Shown one piece after another: positions 26,049 to 34,949 of a stretch of 64,000 nt of DNA. Position numbers and translations under genes: made by a program. Every line of letters begins with the position of its first letter. Within the stretch, counting starts at the first letter, position 1. The notes beneath the pieces are model-generated. The model had not been told where the DNA came from, searched no databases, and saw nothing but the letters and a program-made list of their open reading frames with translations. The DNA is from Gaiella sp. (lineage in GTDB: Bacteria > Actinomycetota > Thermoleophilia > Gaiellales > Gaiellaceae): contig JAOSJZ010000001.1 in the NCBI GenBank assembly GCA_027493885.1, positions 3,094,622-3,158,621 on the forward strand, written 5' to 3'.

Positions 26049-26797
26049 TGACGCTCGTTCCGGGGGCCGCGATCGTCACGGGAGGAAGTCGCGGGATCGG
26101 GGCCGCCTGCGCGCTCGCCCTGGCCCGGGGCGGTGCCCCGGTGGCCGTCGGCTACCACGCCGCCGCCGACCGTGCGGAGGCGGTCGTCACCGAGATCCGC
26201 TCGGAGGGCGGTCGAGCCGTGGCCGTCCAGGGAGACATGTCGCGTGACGAGGACGTCGCCCGGCTCGTGGAGACGGCGCAGTCCGAGCTCGGCGACGTCT
26301 CGATCGTGGTCTCGAACGCGTCCTTGCAGAACGAGCGGCGGCCCTTCCTCGAGCTCACGTGGGACGACTTCCAGCGCCAGCTCGACGGGACGCTGCGTGC
26401 GTTCTTCCTCCTCGCCCAGGCGTGCCTTCCGGGGATGCGCGAGCGCGGGAGCGGGCGCCTGATCGCGATGGGCTCGACGCAGACCCTCGCGCCGAACCCG
26501 GGCTCGCACGCCTACGTCACCGCCAAGTCGGGCCTCACCGGCATGGTGCGCGCCGTCGCGAAGGAGGTCGGGCCGGACGGTGTCACGGTCAACGTGGTCG
26601 TCCCCGGGTTCACCGCCACCGATCGCGTCCATCGCCTGCCGGAGACGTTTCGAGAGGCGTATGCGGAGCGGACGCCGATGCGGCGCCTCGGCACCTCGGA
26701 GGACGTCGCGGGCGCGGTATGCTACCTCGCCTCGCAGGCAGCGGAGTACGTCACGGGGACGACCCTCCTCGTCGACGGAGGGCACGCGCTCACATGA
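26048..26797 (+). CDS. Short-chain dehydrogenase/reductase (SDR)
   Basis: 249 residues; ATG 26048 shares its A with the upstream TGA (TGATG coupling). TGGSRGIGAACALALA is the NAD(P) loop, SNAS replaces the usual NNAG, then GRLIAMGSTQ with the catalytic Ser region and YVTAKSGLTG with Tyr/Lys near residue 155. It ends YVTGTTLLVDGGHALT, nearly identical to the ending of the SDR at 33532. It is of the FabG-like type that acts on hydroxy or keto acids. The repeated hyuB-SDR pairing suggests that the product of the HyuAB step is its substrate. Confidence 0.9.
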   Translation: MTLVPGAAIVTGGSRGIGAACALALARGGAPVAVGYHAAADRAEAVVTEIRSEGGRAVAVQGDMSRDEDVARLVETAQSELGDVSIVVSNASLQNERRPFLELTWDDFQRQLDGTLRAFFLLAQACLPGMRERGSGRLIAMGSTQTLAPNPGSHAYVTAKSGLTGMVRAVAKEVGPDGVTVNVVVPGFTATDRVHRLPETFREAYAERTPMRRLGTSEDVAGAVCYLASQAAEYVTGTTLLVDGGHALT

Positions 26798-26843
26798 AGC
26801 CGAACAGAGACGCGAAGACGAGGATGCCGACCCGAAGCGGGAG

Positions 26844-28010
26844 ATGCGCCTGAGCGACCGGGCAGATGTCTGCGTCGTCGGCGGTGGCCTGCTCGGCACC
26901 GCGGCGGCGTACTACGCCGCCCGCGACGGCCTGCGCGTCGTGCTCGTCGAGGAGCACGAGCTCGCCACGGGCTCCTCCGGGGCGGCGTTCGGCGGCGTCT
27001 CGACGATGATCTTCAGCCACGCCGACATCGTCGTGCCGGAGCCGTACGTCCGGATCTCCCAGGCGGCGATGGACCTCTACGCGGAGCTCGCCGAGGAGTA
27101 CGATCCGCCGCTCGACTACGACGTGATCGGCCAGATCGACCTCTGGTTCGACCCCGCCGAGCGGCCGCACGTGCACGAGCGCGTCGAGGGCCTGCGGGCG
27201 CTCGGCGTGGACGTCCAGCTCCTGGACGGCGATGACCTGCGCGAGGTCGAGCCGGCCCTCTCGAAGGAGGTCTACGCGGGCACCTGGGCGCCGCAGGACG
27301 GCATGGTCACGCCGCCGATGGCGGTCTGGGCGCAGGCGGAGGCAGCGAGGCGCCACGGCGCCGACATCCGGGTCGGCGTGCGCGCCGACCGCATCCTCAC
27401 CGACGGCGGCCGGGCGACCGGCGTCCTCACCTCGCAGGGCGAGATCTCCGCGGGGGCGGTCGTCGTCTGCGGCGGCGCCGGCACGCGCGCGCTCGCCGAC
27501 ACGGTCGGCCTGAACGTCCCGCTCACCTGCGCGCGCGGCCAGCTCTTCGTCTCCGAGCGGATCCCGCCGCTCCTGCGCACCTCGCTCCACAACATCAAGC
27601 AGACGCGCTCGGGCACGATGGTCTACGGGATCACGCGCGAGTCCTTCACCCGCGTGCTGAACGCGACGACGGAGACGACCGCCGCCGGGGCGGTCGAGCT
27701 GACCTCGCACGCGCTCCGCACGCTGCCGGCCCTCCGCAACGTCCAGCTGATGCGCTGCTGGGCCGGCGTGATCGTCACCCCCGCCGACGGCTATCCGATC
27801 CTCGGGCCGGCCCCGGGGATCGACGGCCTCTTCGTCGGCGTGATGAACCGCGGCGTCGCGATGGGGCCGGCGATCGGCCGCATCCTCGCCGACCTCGTCC
27901 AGACCGGAGGCTGCGCGTTCGACATATCCGCCTACGCCCCCTCGCGCTTCGCCGGCGGGGCTACCGTGAAAAAGGAGATGCCCGATGCCTACTACGTCCC
28001 GGCCGGCTAG
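26844..28010 (+). CDS. FAD-dependent oxidoreductase (DAO family, HcnC/opine-oxidase beta-like)
   Basis: 388 residues from ATG 26844, preceded by a GCGGGAG sequence. FAD loop VCVVGGGLLGTAAAYYAARDG, then GSSGAAFGGVST, DGMVTPPMAVWAQAEAARRHG, VCGGAGTRALA, SLHNIKQTRSG and CWAGVIVTPADGYPILGP. It is paralogous along its full length to the protein at 23090. With the next two genes it forms the three-subunit arrangement known for hydrogen cyanide synthase, nopaline/octopine oxidase and D-hydroxyproline dehydrogenase: this subunit binds the amine substrate and FAD, and electrons pass to the iron-sulfur and NAD(P)/FAD subunits. It ends 26 bp inside the next gene. Confidence 0.9.
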   Translation: MRLSDRADVCVVGGGLLGTAAAYYAARDGLRVVLVEEHELATGSSGAAFGGVSTMIFSHADIVVPEPYVRISQAAMDLYAELAEEYDPPLDYDVIGQIDLWFDPAERPHVHERVEGLRALGVDVQLLDGDDLREVEPALSKEVYAGTWAPQDGMVTPPMAVWAQAEAARRHGADIRVGVRADRILTDGGRATGVLTSQGEISAGAVVVCGGAGTRALADTVGLNVPLTCARGQLFVSERIPPLLRTSLHNIKQTRSGTMVYGITRESFTRVLNATTETTAAGAVELTSHALRTLPALRNVQLMRCWAGVIVTPADGYPILGPAPGIDGLFVGVMNRGVAMGPAIGRILADLVQTGGCAFDISAYAPSRFAGGATVKKEMPDAYYVPAG

Positions 28011-28311
28011 CGATCTCCGCCTTCCCGGCGGCGGCGCGGCGGTCACGATCTCGGTCGACGGCTCGCCCGTCGTGGCGCGCGAGGGCGAGCCGATCCTCGC
28101 CGCCCTGTGGGCGGCCGGGATCCGCGCGCTGCACACGACCGCGCAGAGGGAGGAGCCGCGGGCGTTCTTCTGCGGGATCGGGATCTGCTTCGACTGCCTC
28201 GTCACGATCGACGGCGAGTCGAACCTTCGCGCGTGCATGACCCCCGTCGCGCCCGGAATGTCGATCGAGACGCAGCGTGACCCGGGCTGGCAGGGGTTCG
28301 CTCATGCGTGA
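27985..28311 (+). CDS. (2Fe-2S)-binding small subunit (HcnA/opine-oxidase gamma-like)
   Basis: 108 residues. The pattern C-x4-C-x2-C in FFCGIGICFDC near residue 54, followed by a fourth Cys in LRACMTP, is a plant-type [2Fe-2S] site. VTISVDGSPVVAREGEPILAALWAAGI is the preceding ubiquitin-like strand and helix. Small proteins of this kind are the gamma/A subunits of HcnABC-type amine dehydrogenases, carrying electrons between the flavin subunits. ATG 27985 lies within the previous gene and the stop overlaps the next gene by 8 bp, so the three subunits are made together. Confidence 0.9.
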   Translation: MPTTSRPASDLRLPGGGAAVTISVDGSPVVAREGEPILAALWAAGIRALHTTAQREEPRAFFCGIGICFDCLVTIDGESNLRACMTPVAPGMSIETQRDPGWQGFAHA

Positions 28312-29650
28312 GCCCGACGTGGTCGTCGTCGGCGGCGGGCCCGCCGGGATCGGCGCGGCGCTCGCGGCCGCGGAGTCCGGCCAGAGCGTCGTGCTCGTGG
28401 ACGAGCACGAGCGGCCCGCAGGTCAGTACTTCAAGGGGCCTGACGGATCCTCGAAGGGCTCGCAGCGGATCCAGCACCTGCGCGCGGAGCTCGCACGGCT
28501 CGGCGTCGACGTCGTCTCGCGCGGTCTCGTCTGGGGGATCTTCGAAGGCCGCGACGTGATGGTGGTTCACGACGGCGCCTCCGAGCATCTCCGCCCGTCC
28601 GCGATCGTGCTCGCGACGGGCGCCTACGACCGCCCGGTCCCGTTCGCCGGCTGGACGCTGCCGGGGGTGATGACCGCCGGCGCCGCACAGACGCTCGTGA
28701 AGGCGTATGCGGTGCTTCCCGGGAGGAAGGTCGTGCTGGCCGGCGCGGGGCCGTTCCTGCTCCCGGTCGCGACGCAGCTCGCGGAGGCCGGGGCGGAGGT
28801 GATGCTCGTCGAGGCGACGCCCGCCCGGGCCTGGCTCGGCCTCGCACCGGCGGCCGCTCGCGTGCCGGAGCTCGTCCGTGAGGGTCTCGGCTACGCGCGT
28901 GCGCTTCGCCGGCTGGGGGTCACGCGACTGAGCCGGCACAAGCTCGTTCGGGCCGAGGGAGCCGAGACGGTCGAGAGGGCGGTGATCGCGAAGGTCGACG
29001 GCGACTGGCGCGCGCTCCCCGGGAGCGAGCGGTCGCTCGACGTCGACGCCGTCGCGATCGGCTACGGGTTCCTGCCCTCGGTCGAGCTCGCCGAGAGCTG
29101 CGGCTGCGCGCTTCGCTTCGACGACGACGCGCAGGCGTGGTTCGTCGCGGTCGGGGAAAGCATGGAGACGAGCGTGCCGCGCGTGTACGCCGCCGGGGAG
29201 ATCACGGGGATCGCCGGCAACGTGGTTTCGTTCTGGGAGGGACGGGTGGCCGGCGCCTCGGCGGCGGGCAACGAGGAGCTCGCGACGGAGGCCCGGAAGC
29301 AGCTCGGGCCCAGGCACCGGTTCGCCCGCGCTCTGGGACACGCCTTCCGTCCACGGCCGGGGCTCTGGGAGGGCACGGCCGACGACGTCGTCGTCTGCCG
29401 CTGCGAGGAGGTCACCGCGGGCGAGATTCGCACGCGTATCGCCGGCGGGTGCGCGTCGCCCAAGGCGCTCAAGGACTGGACGCGCGCGGGCATGGGCCTC
29501 TGCCAGGGCCGGATGTGCGGAAGCACGATCGGCCGGCTGCTCGCCGAGGGCACGGAAAAGCCGCTCGTCGAGGTCCCGCGCGGAAGCGTGCGGCCGCCCG
29601 TCAAGCCCGTGCCGATCCACGTGCTGGCCGGCACCGAGGTGCCCTCGTGA
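28304..29650 (+). CDS. FAD/NAD(P)-binding oxidoreductase with C-terminal BFD-like [2Fe-2S] domain (HcnB-like)
   Basis: 448 residues from ATG 28304. VVVVGGGPAGIGAALAAAESG binds FAD, LVDEHERPAGQYFKG follows, VVLAGAGPFLLPVATQLAEAG is the second dinucleotide loop and VYAAGEITGIAG the third FAD contact. The C-terminal domain has VVCRCEEVT and GLCQGRMCG, four Cys in the bacterioferritin-associated-ferredoxin pattern, with MGLCQG near residue 400. This is the alpha/B subunit of HcnABC, opine oxidase and D-hydroxyproline dehydrogenase complexes. It ends in a GTGA overlap with hyuA, which links amine oxidation directly to the hyu step. Confidence 0.9.
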   Translation: MREPDVVVVGGGPAGIGAALAAAESGQSVVLVDEHERPAGQYFKGPDGSSKGSQRIQHLRAELARLGVDVVSRGLVWGIFEGRDVMVVHDGASEHLRPSAIVLATGAYDRPVPFAGWTLPGVMTAGAAQTLVKAYAVLPGRKVVLAGAGPFLLPVATQLAEAGAEVMLVEATPARAWLGLAPAAARVPELVREGLGYARALRRLGVTRLSRHKLVRAEGAETVERAVIAKVDGDWRALPGSERSLDVDAVAIGYGFLPSVELAESCGCALRFDDDAQAWFVAVGESMETSVPRVYAAGEITGIAGNVVSFWEGRVAGASAAGNEELATEARKQLGPRHRFARALGHAFRPRPGLWEGTADDVVVCRCEEVTAGEIRTRIAGGCASPKALKDWTRAGMGLCQGRMCGSTIGRLLAEGTEKPLVEVPRGSVRPPVKPVPIHVLAGTEVPS

Positions 29651-31746
29651 TCGAGATCGGGATCGATATCGGAGGGACGTTCACCGACGTCGTCATGCTG
29701 CGGGACCAGTCCGCCGTGACCCACACCAAGGTGCCCACGACGCCCCGCGACCTGGTGACGGGGGTGCGGCAGGGCGTGGAGAAGATCCTCGCGGCCTCCG
29801 AAGCATCCGCGGGCGACGTCAGCCGGCTCGTCCACGGGAGCACCGTCGCCACGAACGCCTTCCTCGAGCGGAAGGGGTCGCTCACGGGCGTGCTCATGAC
29901 GAGCGGCTTCGAGGACACGCTCGAGATCGGGCGCACCCAGCGGGCCCGGATGTACGACCTCGTCCTCGAGCCGGTCGCGCCCGGCTTCCTCGCCCGTCGC
30001 CGCCATCGCTTTCCGATCACCGAGCGTGTCGGCGGCGACGGCTCGGTCGTGACGCCGCTCGACGAGGCGGACGTCCGAGTGGCAGCGCGGGCTCTCCGCG
30101 ACGCCGGCGTCGAGGCGGTCGCCGTCTGCTACCTGTTCTCGTTCCTGAACCCGGAGCACGAGCTCCGAACGCGAGCGATCCTCGCCGAGGAGGCGCCGGA
30201 GCTGCGGGTCTCGCTCTCGTGCGAGATCGACCCGCAGTTCCGCGAGTACGAGCGCGTGCTGGTGACGACGCTCGACGCCTACCTCCGCAGCGCCGTCGAG
30301 GGCTACGTCGGGCGCCTCGAGGGGATGATGCGCGAGGTCGGGATCGGCGGGCCTCTCCAGATCATGCAGTCGCGGGGCGGGATCCAGAACGCCCGCGCGG
30401 CGGCCGAGCGTCCCGTGACGATGCTCCTCTCGGGGCTCGCCGCGGGCGTTATCGGCGGGAAGTTCGCCGCCGAGCGCGCGGGCTTCCCGAACGTGATCAC
30501 CCTCGACATCGGCGGCACGAGCTGCGACGTCGCCCTCGTCGCCGAGGGCAAGCCGCTCATCGCTGGCCACGGATCGATCGGCGGCTACCCGGTCCGGCTC
30601 CAGCTCGTCGACGTGAACACGATCGGGGCGGGCGGCGGCTCGATCGCCTGGATCGACGAGGTCGGCGGGCTCCGGGTCGGCCCCCAGAGCGCCGGTGCGG
30701 AGCCGGGCCCGGCCTGCTACGGGCGCGGTGGGGTCGACGCGACCGTCACCGATGCAAGCGTCGTGCTCGGGTACGTGAACCCCGAGCGGTTCGCCGGAGG
30801 GGCGCTCGAGCTCGACCCCGATGCGGCCGAAGCGGCCGTCGGCCGCGTCGCCGACGCGCTCGGGCTGTCGACCACCGCCGCGGCGGCCGGGATCCACACG
30901 ATCCTGAACGCACGCATGGCGGACGAGATCCGCCTCGTCTCCGTCCAGCGCGGCTACGACCCGCGCGACTTCGGGCTCGTGGCCCTCGGCGGAGGAGGCC
31001 CCGTCCACGGCGCCCCGCTCACGCTCGAGCTCGGTCTCGCGCGGATGATCGTCCCCGAGGCGCCGGGCGTCCTCTCGGCCTTCGGGCTGCTCGTCTCGGA
31101 CGTCGAGCTGGAGCAGGTCACGACCCTCAGCGGGCGGGCCTCGAGCATCGACGACGAGCAGGTTGCCGACGCTCTCGCCGAGCTCGACCGGCAGGGCAGC
31201 GAGCGGATGCGCGCGGACGGCGCACCCCTCGACCAGGTCGTCGTGCGGCGTCTCGCCGAGGTGCGGTACGCAGGGCAGTCGTACGAGCTCACCGTGCCGA
31301 TCGCGACGAACGGCGGCCGCGGCCTGACCGAGGACGTGGCGGCGTCCTTCCACGACCTCCACGAGCGCGTGTACGGGCACAGCGACCGGGGCGCACCGAT
31401 CGAGATCGTCGCGGTCCGCACCGTGCACAGCCTGCCGGTGGCCGAGCCCCGCCTCGACTCGCCGGCTGCGGCGAGCACCGTCGAGGACGCCCAGATCGAC
31501 GCGCGGCCGGCGTGGTTCGAGGCGGCCGGGGGGTACGTCGAGACACCGCGCTACGATCGCGCCCGCCTTCCCGTCGACGGGGAGATCGAGGGGCCGGCGG
31601 TGCTCGAGCAGACCGACACGACCGTCGTCGTGCATCCGGGCCAGCGTGCCCGGGTCGACGTCAGCCGGGTGGTCGTCGTGGAGGCAAGCCGTCCCCGAGG
31701 CTCGAGAGGAGCCGCGCCGCTGACGAGCGGCGCGCTCGACTCGTGA
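29647..31746 (+). CDS. hyuA: Hydantoinase/oxoprolinase subunit A (HyuA)
   Basis: 699 residues, intact, from GTG 29647. DIGGTFTDVVML, HGSTVATNAFLERKGS, LSGLAAGVIGG, LDIGGTSCDVALV near residue 285, GAGGGSIAWIDEVGGLRVGPQSAGAEPGPACYG (the block that is broken in the first HyuA), and a C-terminal domain with YAGQSYELTVPI. The protein belongs to the N-methylhydantoinase A/5-oxoprolinase A group, an ATP-dependent ASKHA-fold enzyme. It is coupled to hyuB downstream by GTGA and probably also serves the hyuB at 24234. The C-terminus has a short Arg/Pro-rich tail. Confidence 0.93.
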   Translation: MIEIGIDIGGTFTDVVMLRDQSAVTHTKVPTTPRDLVTGVRQGVEKILAASEASAGDVSRLVHGSTVATNAFLERKGSLTGVLMTSGFEDTLEIGRTQRARMYDLVLEPVAPGFLARRRHRFPITERVGGDGSVVTPLDEADVRVAARALRDAGVEAVAVCYLFSFLNPEHELRTRAILAEEAPELRVSLSCEIDPQFREYERVLVTTLDAYLRSAVEGYVGRLEGMMREVGIGGPLQIMQSRGGIQNARAAAERPVTMLLSGLAAGVIGGKFAAERAGFPNVITLDIGGTSCDVALVAEGKPLIAGHGSIGGYPVRLQLVDVNTIGAGGGSIAWIDEVGGLRVGPQSAGAEPGPACYGRGGVDATVTDASVVLGYVNPERFAGGALELDPDAAEAAVGRVADALGLSTTAAAAGIHTILNARMADEIRLVSVQRGYDPRDFGLVALGGGGPVHGAPLTLELGLARMIVPEAPGVLSAFGLLVSDVELEQVTTLSGRASSIDDEQVADALAELDRQGSERMRADGAPLDQVVVRRLAEVRYAGQSYELTVPIATNGGRGLTEDVAASFHDLHERVYGHSDRGAPIEIVAVRTVHSLPVAEPRLDSPAAASTVEDAQIDARPAWFEAAGGYVETPRYDRARLPVDGEIEGPAVLEQTDTTVVVHPGQRARVDVSRVVVVEASRPRGSRGAAPLTSGALDS

Positions 31747-33532
31747 GCACGAGCACGCGCGCGAGCGATCCGATCCTCCTCGAGGTCGTGCGCAACCAGC
31801 TCGACGGGATCGCCGAGGAGATGGAAGTCGCGCTCGTGCGGAGCGCCTACTCGAGCATCGTCAAGGAGGGCCACGACGCGTCGACGGGGCTCTTCGACGC
31901 GGCGGGCGAGATGATCGCCCAGTCGACGGCTCTGCCGGCTCAGCTCGGCCTGATGACCCCCGCCGTCGCCACGATCATCGCCCGGTACGCGCCGCACGAG
32001 ATGGTCGACGGGGACGTCTTCATCTTGAACGACCCGTACGACGGCGGCAGCCACATCCCGGACGTCTCCGTCGTGGCGCCGGTCGTCCACGAGGGCGAGG
32101 TCGTCGCGTTCGTCGCCTCGATCGCCCACCACATGGACATGGGGGAATGGCGCCGGGGAGCATGCCGGCGAACGCCACCGAGGTCTACCAGGAAGGGCTC
32201 CGGCTGCCGCCGCTGCGCCTCTACGAGGCCGGCCGGCCGAACGAGGCCCTGCACGCGATCCTCGGGCGAAACGTCCGGATCCCCGAGACGACGCTCGGCG
32301 ACCTGCGCGCGCAGCTCGCGGCGACGCACGTCGGGGTTTCACGGCTGCGCGCGCTGTTCGAGCGCCACGGCCGGGCGACGCTTCGCGGCTACACGGACGA
32401 GCTGCTCGACAGGGCCGAGGCGATCACCCGCGCGCGGATCGCCGAGATCCCGGACGGGGCGTACGAGTTCGAGGACTACCTCGACAACGACGGCATCGAG
32501 CTCGACCGCCTGATCCCGATCCGGGTCACGGTGAGCGTGTCCGGCTCGGATCTGCGCGTCGACTTCACGGGCTCGAGCCCCCAGGTGCGAGGACCGCTCA
32601 ACTCGGACCGCTCGGCGGCGCTGTCGGCCGTCCATTTCGTCGTCCGGGCGCTGGCGGGTGGAGACGCGCCGAGAAACGGCGGGGTGTTCCGTCCCCTGAC
32701 GGTCGAGCTGCCGCTCGGGACCGTGGTCAACCCGCGTCCGCCCGCGCCGGTGAACGCGCGGACGATGACGATGAAGCGCATCGCCGACACGCTTCTGGGT
32801 GCGCTCGTCCAGGCGATCCCGGCACGGATCCCCGCTGCCCCCTGCGGGCTCGAGCGGATCTTCATCTTCGGAGGAGTCGATCCGGGAGGAAGGCGTTTCG
32901 TCTGCGCGGAGCTCGACACGGGCGGCTCCGGTGGAAGCGCTCGCGCCGACGGCATCGACGTGATCCGCACCGACATCGCGAACGTGATGAACGTTCCCGC
33001 GGAGGCGCTCGAGCTCAACTATCCGTTGCGCGTCCACCGAAACGCGCTCCGCCCGGACTCGGCGGGGGCCGGTCGGCGGCGCGGAGGTCTCGGGCACGTG
33101 AACGAGACGGAGGTGCTCCGTGGCCCCGTGCACCTGACCGTGTTCGAGGAGCGTCACCGTACGAGGCCGTGGGGGCTGTTCGGCGGCAGGCCGGGCGCCT
33201 CCTCGCGGGCAGAGGTGCATCGCGCCGACGGGCGCGTCGAGGTGATCCCCACGAATTCGATCTACGTGCTCGAAACGGGCGACCGCGTCGTCTGCGACGG
33301 ATCGGCGGGTGGAGGAGGATACGGCGACCCCTACGAACGGGAGCCCGGGCTCGTCGTCGCCGACGTGCTCGACCGAAAGCTCTCGCTCGACACGGCCCGT
33401 GCCGACTACGGAGTCGTCATCCAGGGCTCGGAGGTCGACGACGCGGCGACCGAGGCGCTCCGAGCCGAGGTCGGCGCGGAGCGCGGGCCGATCACCTGGA
33501 CGTACGACCGGGGAGAGCTCGGCCGCTCCTGA
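31743..33532 (+). CDS. hyuB: Hydantoinase/oxoprolinase subunit B (HyuB), frameshifted
   Basis: About 597 residues after repair, from GTG 31743. It matches the HyuB at 24234 almost residue for residue: LEVVRNQLDGIAEEMEVALV, SSIVKEGHDASTGLFD, FILNDPYDGGSHIPDV. The frame breaks in the GGGGG at 32141-32145; one more G restores AHHMDMGGMAPGSMPANATEVYQEG, then the protein runs on through DFTGSSPQVRGPLNSD, GAGRRRGGLGHVNETE and GGGGYGDPYEREPG to TYDRGELGRS. The stop overlaps the SDR start (TGATG). It forms the complex with the HyuA immediately upstream. Confidence 0.9.
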
Positions 33533-34278
33533 TGGTCGTCCCGGGCGCGGCGGTCGTCACCGGCGCGAGCCGCGGAATCGGCGCAGCCTGCGCGCTCGCA
33601 CTGGCGCGTGACGGCGCGGGCGTCGTCGTCAACTACCACTCGGCCCGCGAGCAGGCGGAGGAGATCGCGGCACGTGCGCGCGGGGCTGGCGGGCGTGCGC
33701 TCGCGATCCAGGCAGACGTCACGCGCCCGGAGGAGGTCGCCCGGCTCGTCGCGGGCGCCCGGGACGCGTTCGGGCCGATCGGAGCCGTCGTCTCGAATGC
33801 CGCGGTGAAGCTCGAGTTCAGGCCGTTCCCGGAGCACACCTGGGAGGACTTCCAGGGGCACCTGGACGTCACGCTGCGGGCGTTCCTGCTCCTCGCTCAG
33901 GCGTGTCTCCCCGAGATGCAGGAGCGCGGCCAGGGCAGGCTGATCGCCCTCGGCTCCACGAGCGTCGAGGGGCCCGTGCCGGGGCTTCCCGCCTACACCA
34001 CGTCGAAGGCCGCGCTCATCGGCATGGCGCGGTCGCTGGCGAAGGAGGTCGGCCCCTCCGGCGTCACCGTCAACGTGGTCGTCCCCGGCTACTCGGCCAC
34101 CGACCGCGTCGCGCTGCTCTCGGAGGGATTCACGCGCGGCTATGCGGAGCGGAACCCATGCCGGCGGCTCGGCACGTCGGAGGACGTCGCCGGCGCCGTC
34201 TCCTACCTCGCCTCCGAGGAAGCGCAGTACGTCACCGGAACGACCATGCTGGTCGAAGGAGGTCACGCACTCACATGA
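33532..34278 (+). CDS. Short-chain dehydrogenase/reductase (SDR)
   Basis: 248 residues. TGASRGIGAACALALARDG is the cofactor loop, SNAAVKLEFRPF replaces the NNAG segment, GRLIALGSTSVEG holds the catalytic Ser, YTTSKAALIGMARSLAKEVG the Tyr/Lys pair, and YVTGTTMLVEGGHALT is the ending shared with the SDR at 26048. The two SDRs and the two preceding HyuB proteins form matched pairs, so the pairs arose by duplication. It overlaps the cysteine hydrolase gene by ATGA. Confidence 0.9.
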   Translation: MVVPGAAVVTGASRGIGAACALALARDGAGVVVNYHSAREQAEEIAARARGAGGRALAIQADVTRPEEVARLVAGARDAFGPIGAVVSNAAVKLEFRPFPEHTWEDFQGHLDVTLRAFLLLAQACLPEMQERGQGRLIALGSTSVEGPVPGLPAYTTSKAALIGMARSLAKEVGPSGVTVNVVVPGYSATDRVALLSEGFTRGYAERNPCRRLGTSEDVAGAVSYLASEEAQYVTGTTMLVEGGHALT

Positions 34279-34922
34279 GCCCGCTCGCGTCCCTGCCGGC
34301 CCCGGTGCTCCGCGCGTCCGGGACAGCCCTCCTCGTCGTCGACATGCAGTTCTTCGACGCGCATCCCGGCTACGGCATGGGATCGATGGCCGAGCCGGGG
34401 GAGATGGCCGAGTACTTCGAGCAGGTCGCCGAGATCGTTCCCCGGATCCGGCGGCTCCAGGACGGCGCCCGGCGCCACGGGATCCCCGTGCTCCACACGC
34501 ATCTCTGCTCGCGGGCTCCCGACGGCGCGGACCTGTGCCGGAGCCATCGGCTGCGCGGCTGGCGCTACGTGGCCGGCTCGAAGGAGGCGGAGTTCCTGCC
34601 GGAGGTCGCCCCGCTCGCGGGCGAGGTCGTCGTCGAGAAGACGACCTCGGGCGCGTTCGGCTCCGGCAACCTCGCCGAGGAGCTCGGGAGGATCGGTGCC
34701 GAGCGCCTGGTCGTCTGCGGCGTCGACACGCGCTACTGCGTCGAGACGACGGTACGTGACGCCTCCGACCGGAGCTACGACGTCGTCCTCGTCGGCGATG
34801 CCTGCGCGTCGAAGACGCGGGAGCTCCACGAGCAGGGCCTGCGCGTGCTCGACCGCTCCTATTGCACCGTCTGGCCGACCGAGCGCGTGCTCGCGGAGAT
34901 CGAGGCGCACGCGGGTGGGTAG
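34275..34922 (+). CDS. Isochorismatase-family cysteine hydrolase
   Basis: 215 residues with the three catalytic elements of the family: Asp in LLVVDMQFF near residue 24, Lys in VVEKTTSGAFGSG near residue 122, and Cys in VDTRYCVETT near residue 155. The cis-peptide segment before it reads LVVCGVDT. Members hydrolyse N-carbamoyl compounds, nicotinamide, biuret, ureidoacrylate and maleamate-like amides. Downstream of HyuAB it would suit removal of a carbamoyl or amide group from the ring-opened product. It is coupled to the SDR gene upstream and followed 27 bp later by an amidase gene. Confidence 0.9.
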   Translation: MSPLASLPAPVLRASGTALLVVDMQFFDAHPGYGMGSMAEPGEMAEYFEQVAEIVPRIRRLQDGARRHGIPVLHTHLCSRAPDGADLCRSHRLRGWRYVAGSKEAEFLPEVAPLAGEVVVEKTTSGAFGSGNLAEELGRIGAERLVVCGVDTRYCVETTVRDASDRSYDVVLVGDACASKTRELHEQGLRVLDRSYCTVWPTERVLAEIEAHAGG

Positions 34923-34949
34923 CAGCTCGCGTGCGGGGCGCTCGGCGTC

